Shown here piece after piece: positions 13,462 through 25,600 of a stretch of 64,000 nucleotides of DNA. The stretch is taken from NCBI RefSeq assembly GCF_949628215.1, contig NC_134283.1:24096975-24160974 (forward strand), in the 5' to 3' direction. Position numbers and translations under genes: made by a program. Source of the DNA: Phalacrocorax aristotelis. Its lineage: Eukaryota > Chordata > Aves > Suliformes > Phalacrocoracidae. The notes beneath the pieces were generated by a model. The model ran no database searches. It had not been told where the DNA came from and saw only the letters and a program-made list of their open reading frames with translations. Numbering within the stretch: position 1 is the first letter of the stretch; each line of letters opens with the position of its first letter.

Positions 13462-13945
13462 TGTGCTGATTTTGGCTGAGAAGGGGTTAATTCTCTTCAC
13501 TGTGGTACCTGTGGTGGTCGGGGACCTTTCCAGCTTCCCGCGCTCTGCCGCGTGGTGGGGGGCGGGGCTGGGAGGGGCGGGGCCATAGCGGGGGCGGCTG
13601 ACCCCGGCTGACCAATGGCAGGTACATTCCATACCACGTGACACCATGACCGGTACATGAAGGGGGGGCAGTTGCGGCTGGGGGAGGCGCGGTGCCGGGC
13701 GGCTGTGGCGCATGCGGTTTGTTTTGGCGGTTCATTCCCCCCCACACCCCACACCCCCCATGTTTCGCGCCTCTTGTTTTCCTTTCCATTGCATTTTTGG
13801 TGGTTGTTTTTTTTTTTTAATTTTAATTATTAAACTGTTCTTATCCCAACCCATGAGCGTTACCCTTCTGATTCTCTCCCCCATCTCACCGGTGGGGGAG
13901 TGAGCGAGCGACTGTGTGGGGCTGAGCTGCTGCTAAACCACGACA
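13462..13945 (+). repeat. 5' LTR of the ERVL-like element
   Basis: This 484-bp LTR begins TGTG and ends CGACA, right after the target duplication. It is very GC-rich in its first half and has an attaaa poly(A)-like signal in the 3' part. It pairs with the LTR at 19,505-19,979. Confidence 0.9.
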
Positions 13946-13952
13946 GTCTTTT

Positions 13953-13970
13953 TGGCGCCCAACGTGGGGC
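13953..13970 (+). other. Primer-binding site, tRNA-Lys type
   Basis: The 18-base sequence tggcgcccaacgtggggc lies 7 bases after the 5' LTR. From memory it equals the Lys1,2 primer site of several retroviruses. Confidence 0.85.
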
Positions 13971-16900
13971 TCAAGGGTTGGAGATAACAACAGCTGCTGG
14001 TCACAGCACCATGTTGTCCTTTTTGCAGTTTGTATTAAAGATCGGTGTTGGTTTGTTTAGTCTGCTGTGTTCTGCTGTGATGAGTAATGTTTTGCCCACA
14101 AGATTTGTTATGCAAAAGCTGAAAACCAGTGTTATCTGGTATTTGGTGTTTTTGCTGAAACCATTACTGTACTTCGGATACCACCTTGTTGAGGTGATTA
14201 GCAATTATACCTCCTCCTCTGAGAGATTTTATTGGAGGAAATACAGAATGGTATCTTTGCAACTTTTTTCTATGATGTCTCTGCCTTTACTACAACAACC
14301 TTTTTGTATCTTGAACATCCTTGGGTGGTTAAGGTATACTTATTGTTAGTTTTTGGGCATGTTGTTTTGGTTTTGACTAAGCAACTTAAGAATATCACCC
14401 AGAAATCTGCCCCGAGGCTTGATAGTTACGAGTGGCAGGGCATGTGGGATAGCATGGGCAAATACCTAGGGCAGTCGGCACTCCCAGTGTTTTGGAGTTT
14501 CACCCCTGAACAAGTGCAGAATCCTGAAAAATTAGTAGAATATTTGGAGAAAGTATGTTGTTATACTGGGAACTCCAGAGAGACACAGATAACTGCAACA
14601 TGCTGGTGCCTGGCCCGTGCATACCGAGCCCTGTCAACAGTATTCAGTACTCCCAAGGGGACATGAAGGTCTCTGGATTGAAAGGCAAAGTGACAGGCAC
14701 TGCGGCCACTCAAACTCCCAGGACAGGCACTGTGGCCACTCAAACCCCCACGACAAGTACTGGAGCTGACTCAGAGAATCAACCCGTGCCAGTATCAGTT
14801 GCCCCCATACACAAGATGAAATATTGGAAGCAGATGTCAACTCATTTAGAACAGGATCATAAAAAAGCAGGGCTGTCACAAGGAGACGAGGAAGAAGTCA
14901 TCAGTGAAATAGAGACCACCTGATCCCTGTCCTTGAGGGAGTTGCAAGATAGGCGAAAAGATTTCAGCTGTTGTTCAGGTGAGCACATTGTCACCTGGCT
15001 GCTCCAATGCTGGGATAATGGGGCCAGTAGCCTGGAATTAGAGGGAAAAGAAGCAAAACAACTGGGTTCCCTTTCTGGGGAAGGGGGTGTTGACATAGCG
15101 ATTGGAAAAAGAACACAAGCCCTCAGCCTCTGGAGGTGACGCCTGCCTGGAGTGAAGGAAAGGTATCCCTTTAAAGATGATGTTACATATCGCCTAGGAA
15201 AATGGACAACTATGGAGAAAGGCATGCAGTATCTAAGGAAATTAGCTGTGCTTGAGGTGATTTATGGTGACCTGGACGATCAACAGTCATCCAAAGATCC
15301 AGATGAAGCCGAGTGCACATGACCCATGTGGCAGAAGTTTGTATGGAGCGCACCATCTTTGCATGCAAACTCATTGGCAGTAATGGAAAGGGGACGAGGC
15401 ACCAACAGTGGCGGAGGTGATTGATAGACTCCGGGATTATGAAACAAATATCTCTTCCTTGCTAGTCTCTGCTGTGGAGAAACTATCCCGAGAGGTCCAG
15501 AAACTCAAAGGAGGTATGTCCTGCTCCCCACCTCGACAGAGCAGTGTCTCAGCTGTTAGGAATAAGTGTCGTCTTGCTCAAAGGAGGGGATACACACCAC
15601 GGGCCACCCTATGGTTCTACCTGTGTGACCACGGAGAGGACATGATGAGGTGAGATGGCAAGCCTACCTCGACCCTAGAGGCATGGGTATGTGAACTGAA
15701 GTAAGAACAATCACTTAGGGAGGTTCTTCCAGGAAAGCTGCTGCTCCAGTTTCCAGTGAGCAGGTCCCCAGACAGAGGAGTAGAAGTCCTGATTTTATTT
15801 CTGAGCTTAATAGAGAGACTCTTGATTCACATTTACAAGAAGTGAGTTGTGACTGCCATGATCAAGACTAGAGGGGCCCTGCCTCTAGCCAGGTGGAGGA
15901 AAGGGATAACTGGGTTTACTGGACTGTGTGGATCCGGTGGCCTGGCACGTCCGACACACAGGAATATAAATCTTTAGTGGACACCGGCGCACAGTGCACC
16001 TTAATGCCATCAAACTATACAGGGGCAGAACCCATCAGCATTGCTGGAGTGACGGGGATCCCAAGAGCTAACTGTATTGGAGGCTGAAGTGAGCCTCACC
16101 GGGAATGAGTGGCAGAAGCTCCCCATTGTGACTGGCCCAGAGGCTCTGTGCATCCTTGGCATAGACTGCCTCAGGAGAGGGTATTTCAAGGACCCAAAAG
16201 GGTACAGGTGGGCTTTTGGTGTAGCTGCCTTGGAGATGGAGGAACTTAAACAGCTGTCTACCTTGCCCAGTCTCTTGAAGGACCCTTCAGTTGTGGGGTT
16301 GCTGAGGGTCAAAGAACAACAGGTGCCGATCACCACCACAACAGTACACCGGCGGCAATATTGCACCAACCAAGACTCCCTGATTCCCATCCATGAGCTC
16401 ATTTGTCGACTGGAGAGCCAAAGAGTCATCAGTAAGACCCACTCACCCTTTAACAGTCCCACACGGCCAGGGTGGAAGTCTAATGGAGAGTGGAGGCTAA
16501 CAGTAGACTCTCGTGGCCTGAATGAAGTCACTCCGCTGTTGGGTGCTGCTGTGCCAGACATGCTAGAACTTCAATATGAACTGGAGTCAAAGGCGGCCAA
16601 GTGTTATGCCACAACTGATATCGCTAATGCATTCTTCTCAGTCCCTCTGGCAGCAGAGTGCAGGCCACAGTTTGCTTTTACTTGGAGGGTGTCCAGTACA
16701 CCTGGAATCGACTGCCCCAGGGGTGGAAACACAGTCCTACCATTTGCCATGGACTGATTCAGACTGTACTGGAACAGGGAGAAGCTCCTGAACACCTTCA
16801 GTACACTGATGACATCATTGTGTGGGGCAACACACACAGAAGAAGTTTTTGAGAAAGGAGAGAAAATAGTCCAAATCCTTCTGAAAGCTGGTTTTGCCAT

Positions 16901-19504
16901 AAAACAAAGTAAGGTGAAGGGACTCGCACCAGAGATCCAGTTCTTAGGAATAAAATGGCAAGATGGATGTCATCAGATCCCAATGGACGTGATCAACAAA
17001 ATAGCAGCCATGTCTCCACCAACTAGCACAAAGGAAACACAAGCTTTCTTGGGCTCTTGTTGTGGGTTTTTGGAGAATGCATATTCCAAATTACAGTCTG
17101 ATCGTAAGCCCTCTCTATCAAGTGACCCGGAAGAAGAATGATTTCAAATGGGGCCCTGAGCAACGACAAGCCTTTGAACAGATTAGACAGGAAATGGTTC
17201 ATGCAGTAGCTCTTGGGCCAGTCCGGGCAGGACAAGATGTAAAGAATGTGCTCTACACTGTGGCTGGGGAGAATGGCCCTACCTGGAGCCTCTGGCAGAA
17301 AGCACCAGGGGAGACCCGAGATTGTCCCCTAGGGTTTTGGAGTCGGGGATACAGAGGGTCCAAAGCCTGCTATACTCCAACTGAAAAAGAGATACTGGCA
17401 GCATATGAAGGGGTTCGAGCTGCTTCAGAAGTGGTTGGTACTGAGGCACAGCTGCTCCTGGCACCCCGACTGCCAGTGCTGGGCTGGATGTTCAAAGGAA
17501 ACGTCCCCTCTACACATCATGCAACTGATGCTACACGGAGTAAATGGATTGCACTGATCACCCAGTGGGCTCAAGTATGAAACCCCAGTCACCCAGGTAT
17601 CTTGGAAGTGATTATGGACTGGCCAGAAGGCAAAGATTTTGGATTATCACCAGAGGAGGAGGTGACACATGCTGAAGAAGCCCCACTCTATAACAAACTG
17701 CCAGAAAATGAGAAGCAGTATGCCCTGTTCACTGATGGGTCCTGTCACCTTGCGGGAAAAGCACCGGAGATGGAAGGCTGCTGTATGGAGTCCTACACAA
17801 CAAGTAGCAGAAACTGCTGAAGAAGGAGAAGGTGAATTGAGCCAGTTTGCAGAGGTAAAGGCCATCCAGCTGGCCTTAGACATCGCTGAATGGGAACAGT
17901 GGCCAGTGCTCTATCTTTATACTGACTCCTGGATGGTGGCAAATGCCCTGTGGGGCTGGCTGCAGCAGTGGAAGCAAAGCAACTGGCAGCGCAGAGGCAA
18001 ACCCATCTGGGCCACCATATTGTGGCAAGATATCGCTGCCCGGGTAGAGAACCTGGTTGTAAAGGTACGGCATGTGGATGCTCACGTTCCCAAGAGTTGG
18101 GCCACTGAAGAACATTGGAACAACCAACAGGTGGATCAGGCTGCCAAGACTGAAGTGGCTGAGGTGGATCTGGACTGGCAACATAAGGGTGAACTATTTC
18201 TAGCTCGGTGGGCCCATGACACCTCAGGCCATCAAGGGAGAGATGCAACATACAGGTGGGCTCGTGATCGAGGGGTGGACTTGACCATGGATATTATTGC
18301 ACAGGTTATCCACGAATGTGACACATGCGCTGCAATCAAGCAAGCGAAGCGGGTAAAGCCTCTGTGGTACGGGGGACGATGGCTGAAATATAAATATGGG
18401 GAGGCCTGGCAAATTGATTATATCAGACTCCCACAAACCTGCCAAGGCAAGTGCCATGTGCTTGCAATGGTGGAAGCAACCACCGGCTGGCTGGAAACAT
18501 ATCCTGTGCCCCACGCCACTGCCCAGAACTCTATCCTGGTTCTCAAAAAACAAGTCCTGTGGCGACATGGCACCCCAGAGAGGATTGAGTCAGACAACGG
18601 GACTCATTTCCCAAATAACCTCATAGACACCTGGGCCAAAGAGCACGGCATTGAGTGGGTGTATCACATCCCCTATCACGCACCAGCCTCTGGAAAACTT
18701 GAACGATACAATGGACTGTTAAAAACTACACTGAGAGCAATTGGGGGTGGAACATTCAAGCACTGGGATACACATTTAGCAAAAGCCACGTGGTTAGTCA
18801 ACACGAGGGGATCTGCCAACCGAGCTGGCCCTGCCCAGTCAGAAATCCTACATACTGTGGAAGGGGATAGAGTCCCTGTAGTGCACACAAAAAGTATGCT
18901 GGGCAAAACAGTCTGGGTTCTTCCTGCCTCCGGCAAAGGCAAACCCATTCATGGGATTGCTTTTGCTCGAGGACCTGGGTGCACTTGGTGGGTGATGCGG
19001 GAGGATGGAGAAATCCAATGTGTGCCTCAAGGGGATTTGATTTTGGGCAAAAACAGCCAGTGAACTGAATGGCACAATGTGAACTGCTATATAATATTGT
19101 GTGTCACCTCTGTGTTGTATCAATGATATCATAGTACAAGCCTTCCAACCCATGGAAGATAAACTGCGAAACAAGCAAAGAGCAGCAGTGATGGAACAAT
19201 GACTGACTCGGTATGCAGCAACCCAACGCCACACACTATCTCTCCCACCCTGAAAGCCTGATACGACAGATGGAGCCCAGAGTCATGGACTGGGTGAACT
19301 CAATGGACATTTTAATGGACATTTTACAGGGAAGGTCCCTGAACTAAGGGAATGATGTCTGTGTATTATGTTAAAGGATGGGAAGGGGAGGAGTGGTGTT
19401 TGGTAAGTTTGTATTGGATCATATGGGACCTGGGCATGGTGTAAATGGCATGGAATAAGGGGTGGAGAATGTGCTGGTTTTGGCTGAGAATGCGTTAATT
19501 GTCT

Positions 19505-19979
19505 TGTGCTGGTTTTGGCTGAGAAGGGGTTAATTCTCCTCACTGTGGGTGGTCGGGGACCCTTCCAGCTTCCCGCGCTCTGCCGCGTGGCGGGGGGGGG
19601 GGGGGGCTGGGAGGGGCGGGGCCATGGCGGGGGCGGCTGACCCCGACTGGCCAATGGCAGGTTCATTCCACACCACGTGACACCATGACCAGTACATGAA
19701 GGGGGGGCAGTTGCGGCTCGGGAGCGGCGCGGCGTCAGGTCGGCGGGCGGCTGCGGCGCGGGCGGTTTGTTTCGGTGGTTCGTTCCCCTCCACCCGGGTT
19801 TTCACGCCTCTTGTTGTTTTCCTTTCCACTGAATTTTTGTTGTTGTTTCTTTTAATTTTAATTATTAAACTGTTCTTATCCCAACCCATGAGCGTTACCC
19901 TTCTGATTGTCTCCCCCATCTACCAGTGGGGGAGTGAGCGAGCGACTGTGTGGGGCTGAGCTGCCGCTAAACCACAACA
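19505..19979 (+). repeat. 3' LTR of the ERVL-like element
   Basis: It matches the 5' LTR along its length with scattered substitutions and small indels, and ends CAACA at the target duplication. A near-copy of its first 35 bases lies immediately upstream (19,470-19,504), so the 3' LTR edge carries a small tandem duplication. A G run near 19,591-19,606 is a mononucleotide expansion. Confidence 0.9.
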
Positions 19980-19984
19980 TCATG

Positions 19985-22105
19985 TAAAAAGAAGAGCAGG
20001 GACTACTTTAAGCTTCCCTTCAGATCTAGTAATGCAGTAGTAAACCAAATGAGATGCAGATGATGCCAAGTGCAGGACCGCAACAGTGATGAGGTGACAC
20101 TGAATAACAATGATAGAGAAAATAGTATCTACACTGCATTGACATAGGGTGATCGCTGGTTTGTTGAAGTCATTGAGAATGTTCTTAACATTGAAGGGTG
20201 GGGCAGTGAAGAATTTGTTCTCTATTTTTGAATATCCTAGGTGACCAAGCACTCATCAAATTTATAACCTTGATCTACTGACAAAGCTGAAAGAGCCTTG
20301 TAAGTCCAAATTTCACTGCATGGTAGATAAAATGCACTGCATTTGTAAATCAGACTGCCTGACTGTTGCCTTGTCATGTTTAGTACAAAACGTTTTACAA
20401 TGTGTAAGGGTATAGCGCCTGAAAGTCTCATGCTAAAAAGCTGATACAGTGCTTGTTCAGTGGAATTTAGCAGAGAGCGCGCTCAACTCTCATAAATGAG
20501 AGGGAAAGTGGGAACCCATCAAAGAGAGCTTCTAAGGCAAACACATCCTCTTAGCAGGGTCTTATCCCTGCACCGGTAGAGCTCTACAGTGTGCAGGTGC
20601 TATTACTAGTCCTCTACAAAACAGACAGGCTTGCTTGTTGACTTGCAGGACTGAGAGACATGCATGACGTGAAACTCATGATGAAGAGTTTGGGGATTTT
20701 TAATAAATGGAGATCTAATGTTAGCCTGTTGTTTAGGAACCTAAACTAATACCCTGACTTTCAGAACACAAGAAGCTCAGAACACCCAAGGAGCCCAAGT
20801 GAAGGGATTTTTCAAAGACACAAATTAATTTTATCAGCCACCAGAAAGGGATGATACAAAAAGGCATCTGAAAATGTTTCCAGGAACTTCACGTGCCCTG
20901 GAACACTCACTAGCCACTAACACTTGTGATTTTACGTCAATGTTTTCCGTTTGAAAATTTTTTTCTATGCCCCCATTGCCTAGTGAAAGACACAAACACC
21001 AAAAAAAAGACCAGAAAGGAGGAAACAGCAGTACTTCTTATACCTGAAGTGCTGTCAAATATACATCAAGACTGAAGATGGCAATTTTGGGTCACTTCTA
21101 AAAACAAGTAATTTCCAACAAGGGCTTGATTTTGAAGGAATAATGTCACACCTGAGAGATTATGAAAGCAATAATTGTTCCTTTGGTGGAAGCAGAAACG
21201 ACCCACTAGCTAGCCTATTTCAGCAACCTCATGTAGCATTTGTTATAAAAATCCTACTCTGCTGACAGAGAAGAGGTAACTGCTGTAAAAGGACAAATAG
21301 TTAGTTACCTTTTACTTTCAGGTTCACTGGGTATGTGATCTGCTCTGACTGTCATCTTTCATTCTTCCTGGAGCCATGGTTGGAATGTTCTGCTGTGAAC
21401 AAAAACATATAAGGGATCACAGGGATCAGGAGAATCCGAGGCCACAAACGACGCTACGTAAGCAGGAATGGCTGATACTGCACCAGTCAACTTCTCGTGA
21501 AGTCAAGGTGATGGTATCAGCACGAACATTTTATCCCCTTCTGCTTTTGATTTGATCCTTGGGCAGTCTCCAACAAACTGGGCCAGGGACCCCTTCCCTC
21601 TGCCTTCTGGGATTCAGTGGGCCCTTCCACCACCCCAGACTCTGAGCACCCAATCTCTAACTGGCGCACCTTCTTAATGCACCGGCGAATTAGGACAATG
21701 CTGCTGTCCCCTTCTTACAAGTGGGGCACAGAGGAACAGACGGACTGCCACACAAATTCTTAATTGTGTTTAATTGTGTTTTGGCATTTGACTATGAGAT
21801 CCTCCTCAGCATTGCTCCCTCTTGTTTGTAACATTTCAGCTGTGAGTTAGGCCTCTGCTTCACTCAGTCCACAAGGCAGAGATGCAGAAGAACTTACTCT
21901 GACTCACCAGATTGGATCAGTTCTATTAGTTCCAAGTCAAGAGCACAGTATGACTCAAAGTGCCTTTTTCAAGCAGAAAAGCTCTGCCAGAAAGAATCAT
22001 AAGGACAAGCAATGCTCAGGAGAAAAATGAGCTTGAAGACTGAGCAGGAATACTAAGTTAATAAGAAAAGCAAACAGTAAGGTTTGGGGGAGAGAGGGCA
22101 AGGAA
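19985..22105. other. Non-coding DNA, no gene seen
   Basis: Single-copy-looking AT-rich sequence with no recognised repeat or supported coding region. It ends at a minus-strand AATAAA that may close the gene to its right. Confidence 0.45.
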
Positions 22106-22111
22106 TTTATT
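22106..22111 (-). terminator. Candidate poly(A) signal for the proposed minus-strand gene
   Basis: On the minus strand this reads AATAAA. It lies about 330 bases after the proposed stop codon at 22,441-22,443, a normal 3' UTR length. Its use is inferred. Confidence 0.4.
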
Positions 22112-22440
22112 CATTAACTTGCCTCATCATTGTGGGTTTTATCTATTTGTAGGCACTTGGACCACGGTCCTCCTCCCCTCAAAGTCAATCGTAAAATCTC
22201 CCTTTGATGCACTGACACAGGGTCTGGCCCTGCATAGCAACTTGTGCCTTCAAATGTATAAGTGAATTAATCCTTCCAGTCTTGGTGAGGCAAGAGATGT
22301 CTACATGGCCCAAAGGCTCTCTCTACTGATAAGGAAACTCAGAAAGAAAGAACCGACTTTTTCCAAGTCACAAACTACATCCTTGGCAGAACTGGGAGGG
22401 GTTCAGAAAACTGTAGGGTGCAGAAGTCCCGGTTCTGAGC

Positions 22441-22646
22441 TCAGCCCATGCATAAATAGATCATAATTTTTAATGTCTGCTGCCAGTCACACTGACTGAA
22501 AAGTTCTGGGATCTGCTGATTTTGTGTCTTGGCAGTTCTTCCAATAGAGCTGGCGCTCCCCTCCCTATGCCATCGATTCACCTGATAGTAGGAGAACAGT
22601 TTCAGGGGAATGATCAGATACACAAACAAGGTCAGCAGCCCTCCAG
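22441..22646 (-). CDS. Proposed gene, terminal exon 4 (membrane segment and tail)
   Basis: 206 bases, entering in phase 1 and ending in TGA. It encodes the membrane segment and a tail containing YYQVNRWHREGSASS. The acceptor is preceded by a long pyrimidine tract. A minus-strand AATAAA follows about 330 bases later. Confidence 0.42.
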
Positions 22647-25600
22647 CTAAGAGAAAGGAGAGAAAAAAATTTGAAGTGAAGCAGGAGCTAACACAGTAAG
22701 CTACCGTAGCTCCCCAAGTGCAGACAGTGCAAGAAACTCCTCTATATTTGCTAATCAGACAGCAGATACCTCTGTTTATACAGCCTGCCAGATGCAAAAC
22801 AGATATCTACAAATTATTTTCTTGTCTAAATGAGACGCAATGACACTCAGCTCTGCAGGTATAATTTTATTTTATTACTTGGAACTAAACTTAGCCCAGC
22901 GGCATATCAACACAGATACAGTGTCTGCCATGAAGTGCCATCCTAGAACTGAAAGGACGGGAGCAGTCAGCCTCATGCCAGTCTGAATCTGTTCAGCAGT
23001 GAGATGCAAGGACCTTAATGAGGAACACATTCTGAACTGGAAAGGACAGCTGAGACATTGTTAGCTAGGATGTCAGTAACACCACTGAAAAGCAATTATT
23101 TGACAACACGTGAGCCTCTAGGTGCCAGAAGAGCTATCATCTGCCACCATTTTTAGAATAGAAAGTAGCTGTGGTAGGGTTCATTTGTGTTTTTTAATAT
23201 CAGCCAGTATAGGTAGTTAAAACCATAGAACACAACAGAACCACCCCCCTCACTTTAACACCTTTTTGTCTTCCCAGATATGACTGTACAATTTAAATGG
23301 TGCATTAAATCTTTGCTTGCACACAGCAAGCTCTACACAACAGCCCATATAAAACCAGGGACACGCTGAGAAAGTGACTTCATTCACTACCATTTATTAT
23401 TCCACCTGACTGAATGTCAGCCATGTGCCTGTCGCTCTCATCCCTCTGTTGTGTGGGGTCACATACCCACAAAGAAACTGCAATATGTTCTTAGTCTCTT
23501 CTTACGTAGCCCACCCTAGACACAGAAACAAAGAGGACATTAATAGCACTGACGATAGGAGAAAGAATCCCGTTTGCTGCAACATTCTGAAGTTTCAACT
23601 GATTTATGAGTTGTTTCAGCAGATGGAGCCATTGCAGTATGCACCATGAATTGCCAAATAGGCCAATTCAGCATGTTCAGAGGAAAAGCTTCTGCCTGCT
23701 ATGAAGATATTTTCAAAAGAATCCTTGGCTGCATCCGGGCAAATGTGTCATCCAGGCAACTACGTGCTCTTTTACCAAATGGATTGGCTTGCCCTGAATC
23801 TCCTAGGACTGAGTTTTAGATCTATGGGATCAGTAGCAATTATATATTAGCATCACAACCTAAGCTTACGGTTCTAAGATGCATTTGAAAGCTGGTAGGT
23901 CCCCAAATCATGCCCACTCGGTAATTCTGGTACATAAAGACCAGCCTTTGCCATGATAATCAGCCATTTCCCCTTACTGGTGCCAAAATCCATTTTTTTA
24001 AAGGTCAGATGTCACTACCATGGAAATGGCATGTAACTGTTATGTTGCAAGATACCCCTGGCTGATGGAGTAAGGTTTTCGGAATATGTACGCACACATA
24101 TTGTGGAAAGTAATACAAATAAGAATACAACAATTCAAGTTTCCAGAAATACATTAATTTATGAGTATGACTCTTTAAAGGTTCTAGGAAGCTAGCTATG
24201 ATCATAAACCTAGGCATAAAACAGTGAGCGATTCATGGTACAATTAGAATTTGAGATAAATGGATTAATAATCTCCTGCTCAAGCATCTAATTAAGAAGC
24301 TGCATTCATCAAAGGCTTCTGTTGACATTATGCATTACTGAAGGGGAATTGGGATTTAAGATCTCCTTGGTATGCAAACTCATTACTATTTTCCCTGATG
24401 GAGGCTACACACATATACAAGGGACCGAGATTATGACACTGAATACAGAAAGACAGAATACCTTTAAGATTTGACCCTTATGCTTTGCATGCTGCGTAAG
24501 ACCCACTCATAAGCTACACAAGAGTTACTTAGCAAGCTCGTCCCATATACTTTTCAATGTTTTGTAATTTTGGGTGTTAAAGATAGTACAGCAGCTCTTC
24601 TACTGTGACAATCACATCAGTTCTGGGATGTGTTGCCATTGTACTGCTGGGCTGATGGTGCATCAGGGTAACACTTATAGCCCAAAACAAATCTCTCACC
24701 TGGAGTTGTGGCTTTCACTCTACAGACCATCACAGCAGGGAATGTTACAATGAAAGCAAGTTAAAAGTCAGCATCACCAAGCCTATGCTTTCAGTACCAT
24801 GAGCCTACGAAGCACACAAATGGTATGTTATTACATTATCCAGGGACAGATTGGCCTTTTGAGTGACATGGCATAAATCAAGGGGAATTTGGTGAAATTT
24901 AGAGCTCACAGAAGGGCTGGACAGAGACCAAAGTCAGGCATGCAAGGAATTTCTTCCATGCCTTCCTTTCAGTAAGTCATTTAATACAGCTCTCCAGAGT
25001 AATGTGAATAAGGGTGAGTACCTAGAATGAAGAAAAAGATTATCAGGCTATAAAGAGCAAAATATTAAAAATAACTGTAGTCAGATATTACAGTTGCTTA
25101 TTTATGTCTGAAAGACAAAGAATAATCTTTTCTCTTCTTTACAGGGGTAAAATTTGCAAATTTTAGCTTGCTTTTACTGGAAATGTCCTGGATAGCTCAG
25201 AAAAAAAAGCCCAACTTTGTTTAGAAAGTGAAGCTCATACAGCACCCCACCCCTCTGTCTTCCTTTCAAACAGGTCATCAGTTTCTAGTTTTTATGTAAT
25301 TTCTTAAAAAAAAAAGCTTTCTTCTGGGCACAAAGATTGATTCATTAGATGTTCTTTGTCTCTGGGCATTGAGCAGCCTTTTGCTGAATGGAGCTGGAGT
25401 GCATGCAACTTAATTGGAAGAACATGATTTCCAACATCTCCCTAGGATATTTACTGCGAATGGTGAGACATAAGAAAAAGGAAATTGCTGATGTTTAATG
25501 TTCTATAGTGTGGAAAGGATTAATTGTTTTGCTCAGCAGCTTGGGTACTTTACAGGTAGGAGAGGATCTCCCTCTCAAGACCAAACACAGAACTTTTCTT

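Larger units (their letters stand above)
13462..19979 (+). mobile_element. ERVL-like endogenous retrovirus, both LTRs present, decayed
   Basis: This is a structurally whole but broken fossil of about 6.5 kb. A perfect 5-bp target duplication, tcatg, flanks it (13,457-13,461 and 19,980-19,984). Parts in order are: 5' LTR 13,462-13,945; primer-binding site 13,953-13,970 (complementary to tRNA-Lys); a gag region of about 14.0-15.7 kb with a membrane-like leader and a 30-bp tandem repeat near 14,695-14,757; protease about 15.9-16.1 kb (DTGA motif); reverse transcriptase about 16.3-17.1 kb; RNase H about 17.6-18.1 kb; integrase about 18.2-19.06 kb with zinc-binding and catalytic-core similarity; a polypurine stretch just before the 3' LTR; and 3' LTR about 19,505-19,979. 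I found no env, and the room after integrase is too short for one. The reading frames carry breaks on the order of ten. By hand the two LTRs differ by roughly 6-8%, suggesting insertion on the order of ten to twenty million years ago at typical bird substitution rates. The pol type and 5-bp duplication suggest ERVL affinity, though the Lys primer site is not the classical Leu. Confidence 0.92.

Noticed and set aside
19066-19455. env gene or dUTPase in the ERVL-like fossil
   Set aside because: The space after integrase is under 400 bases and shows no envelope or dUTPase similarity.
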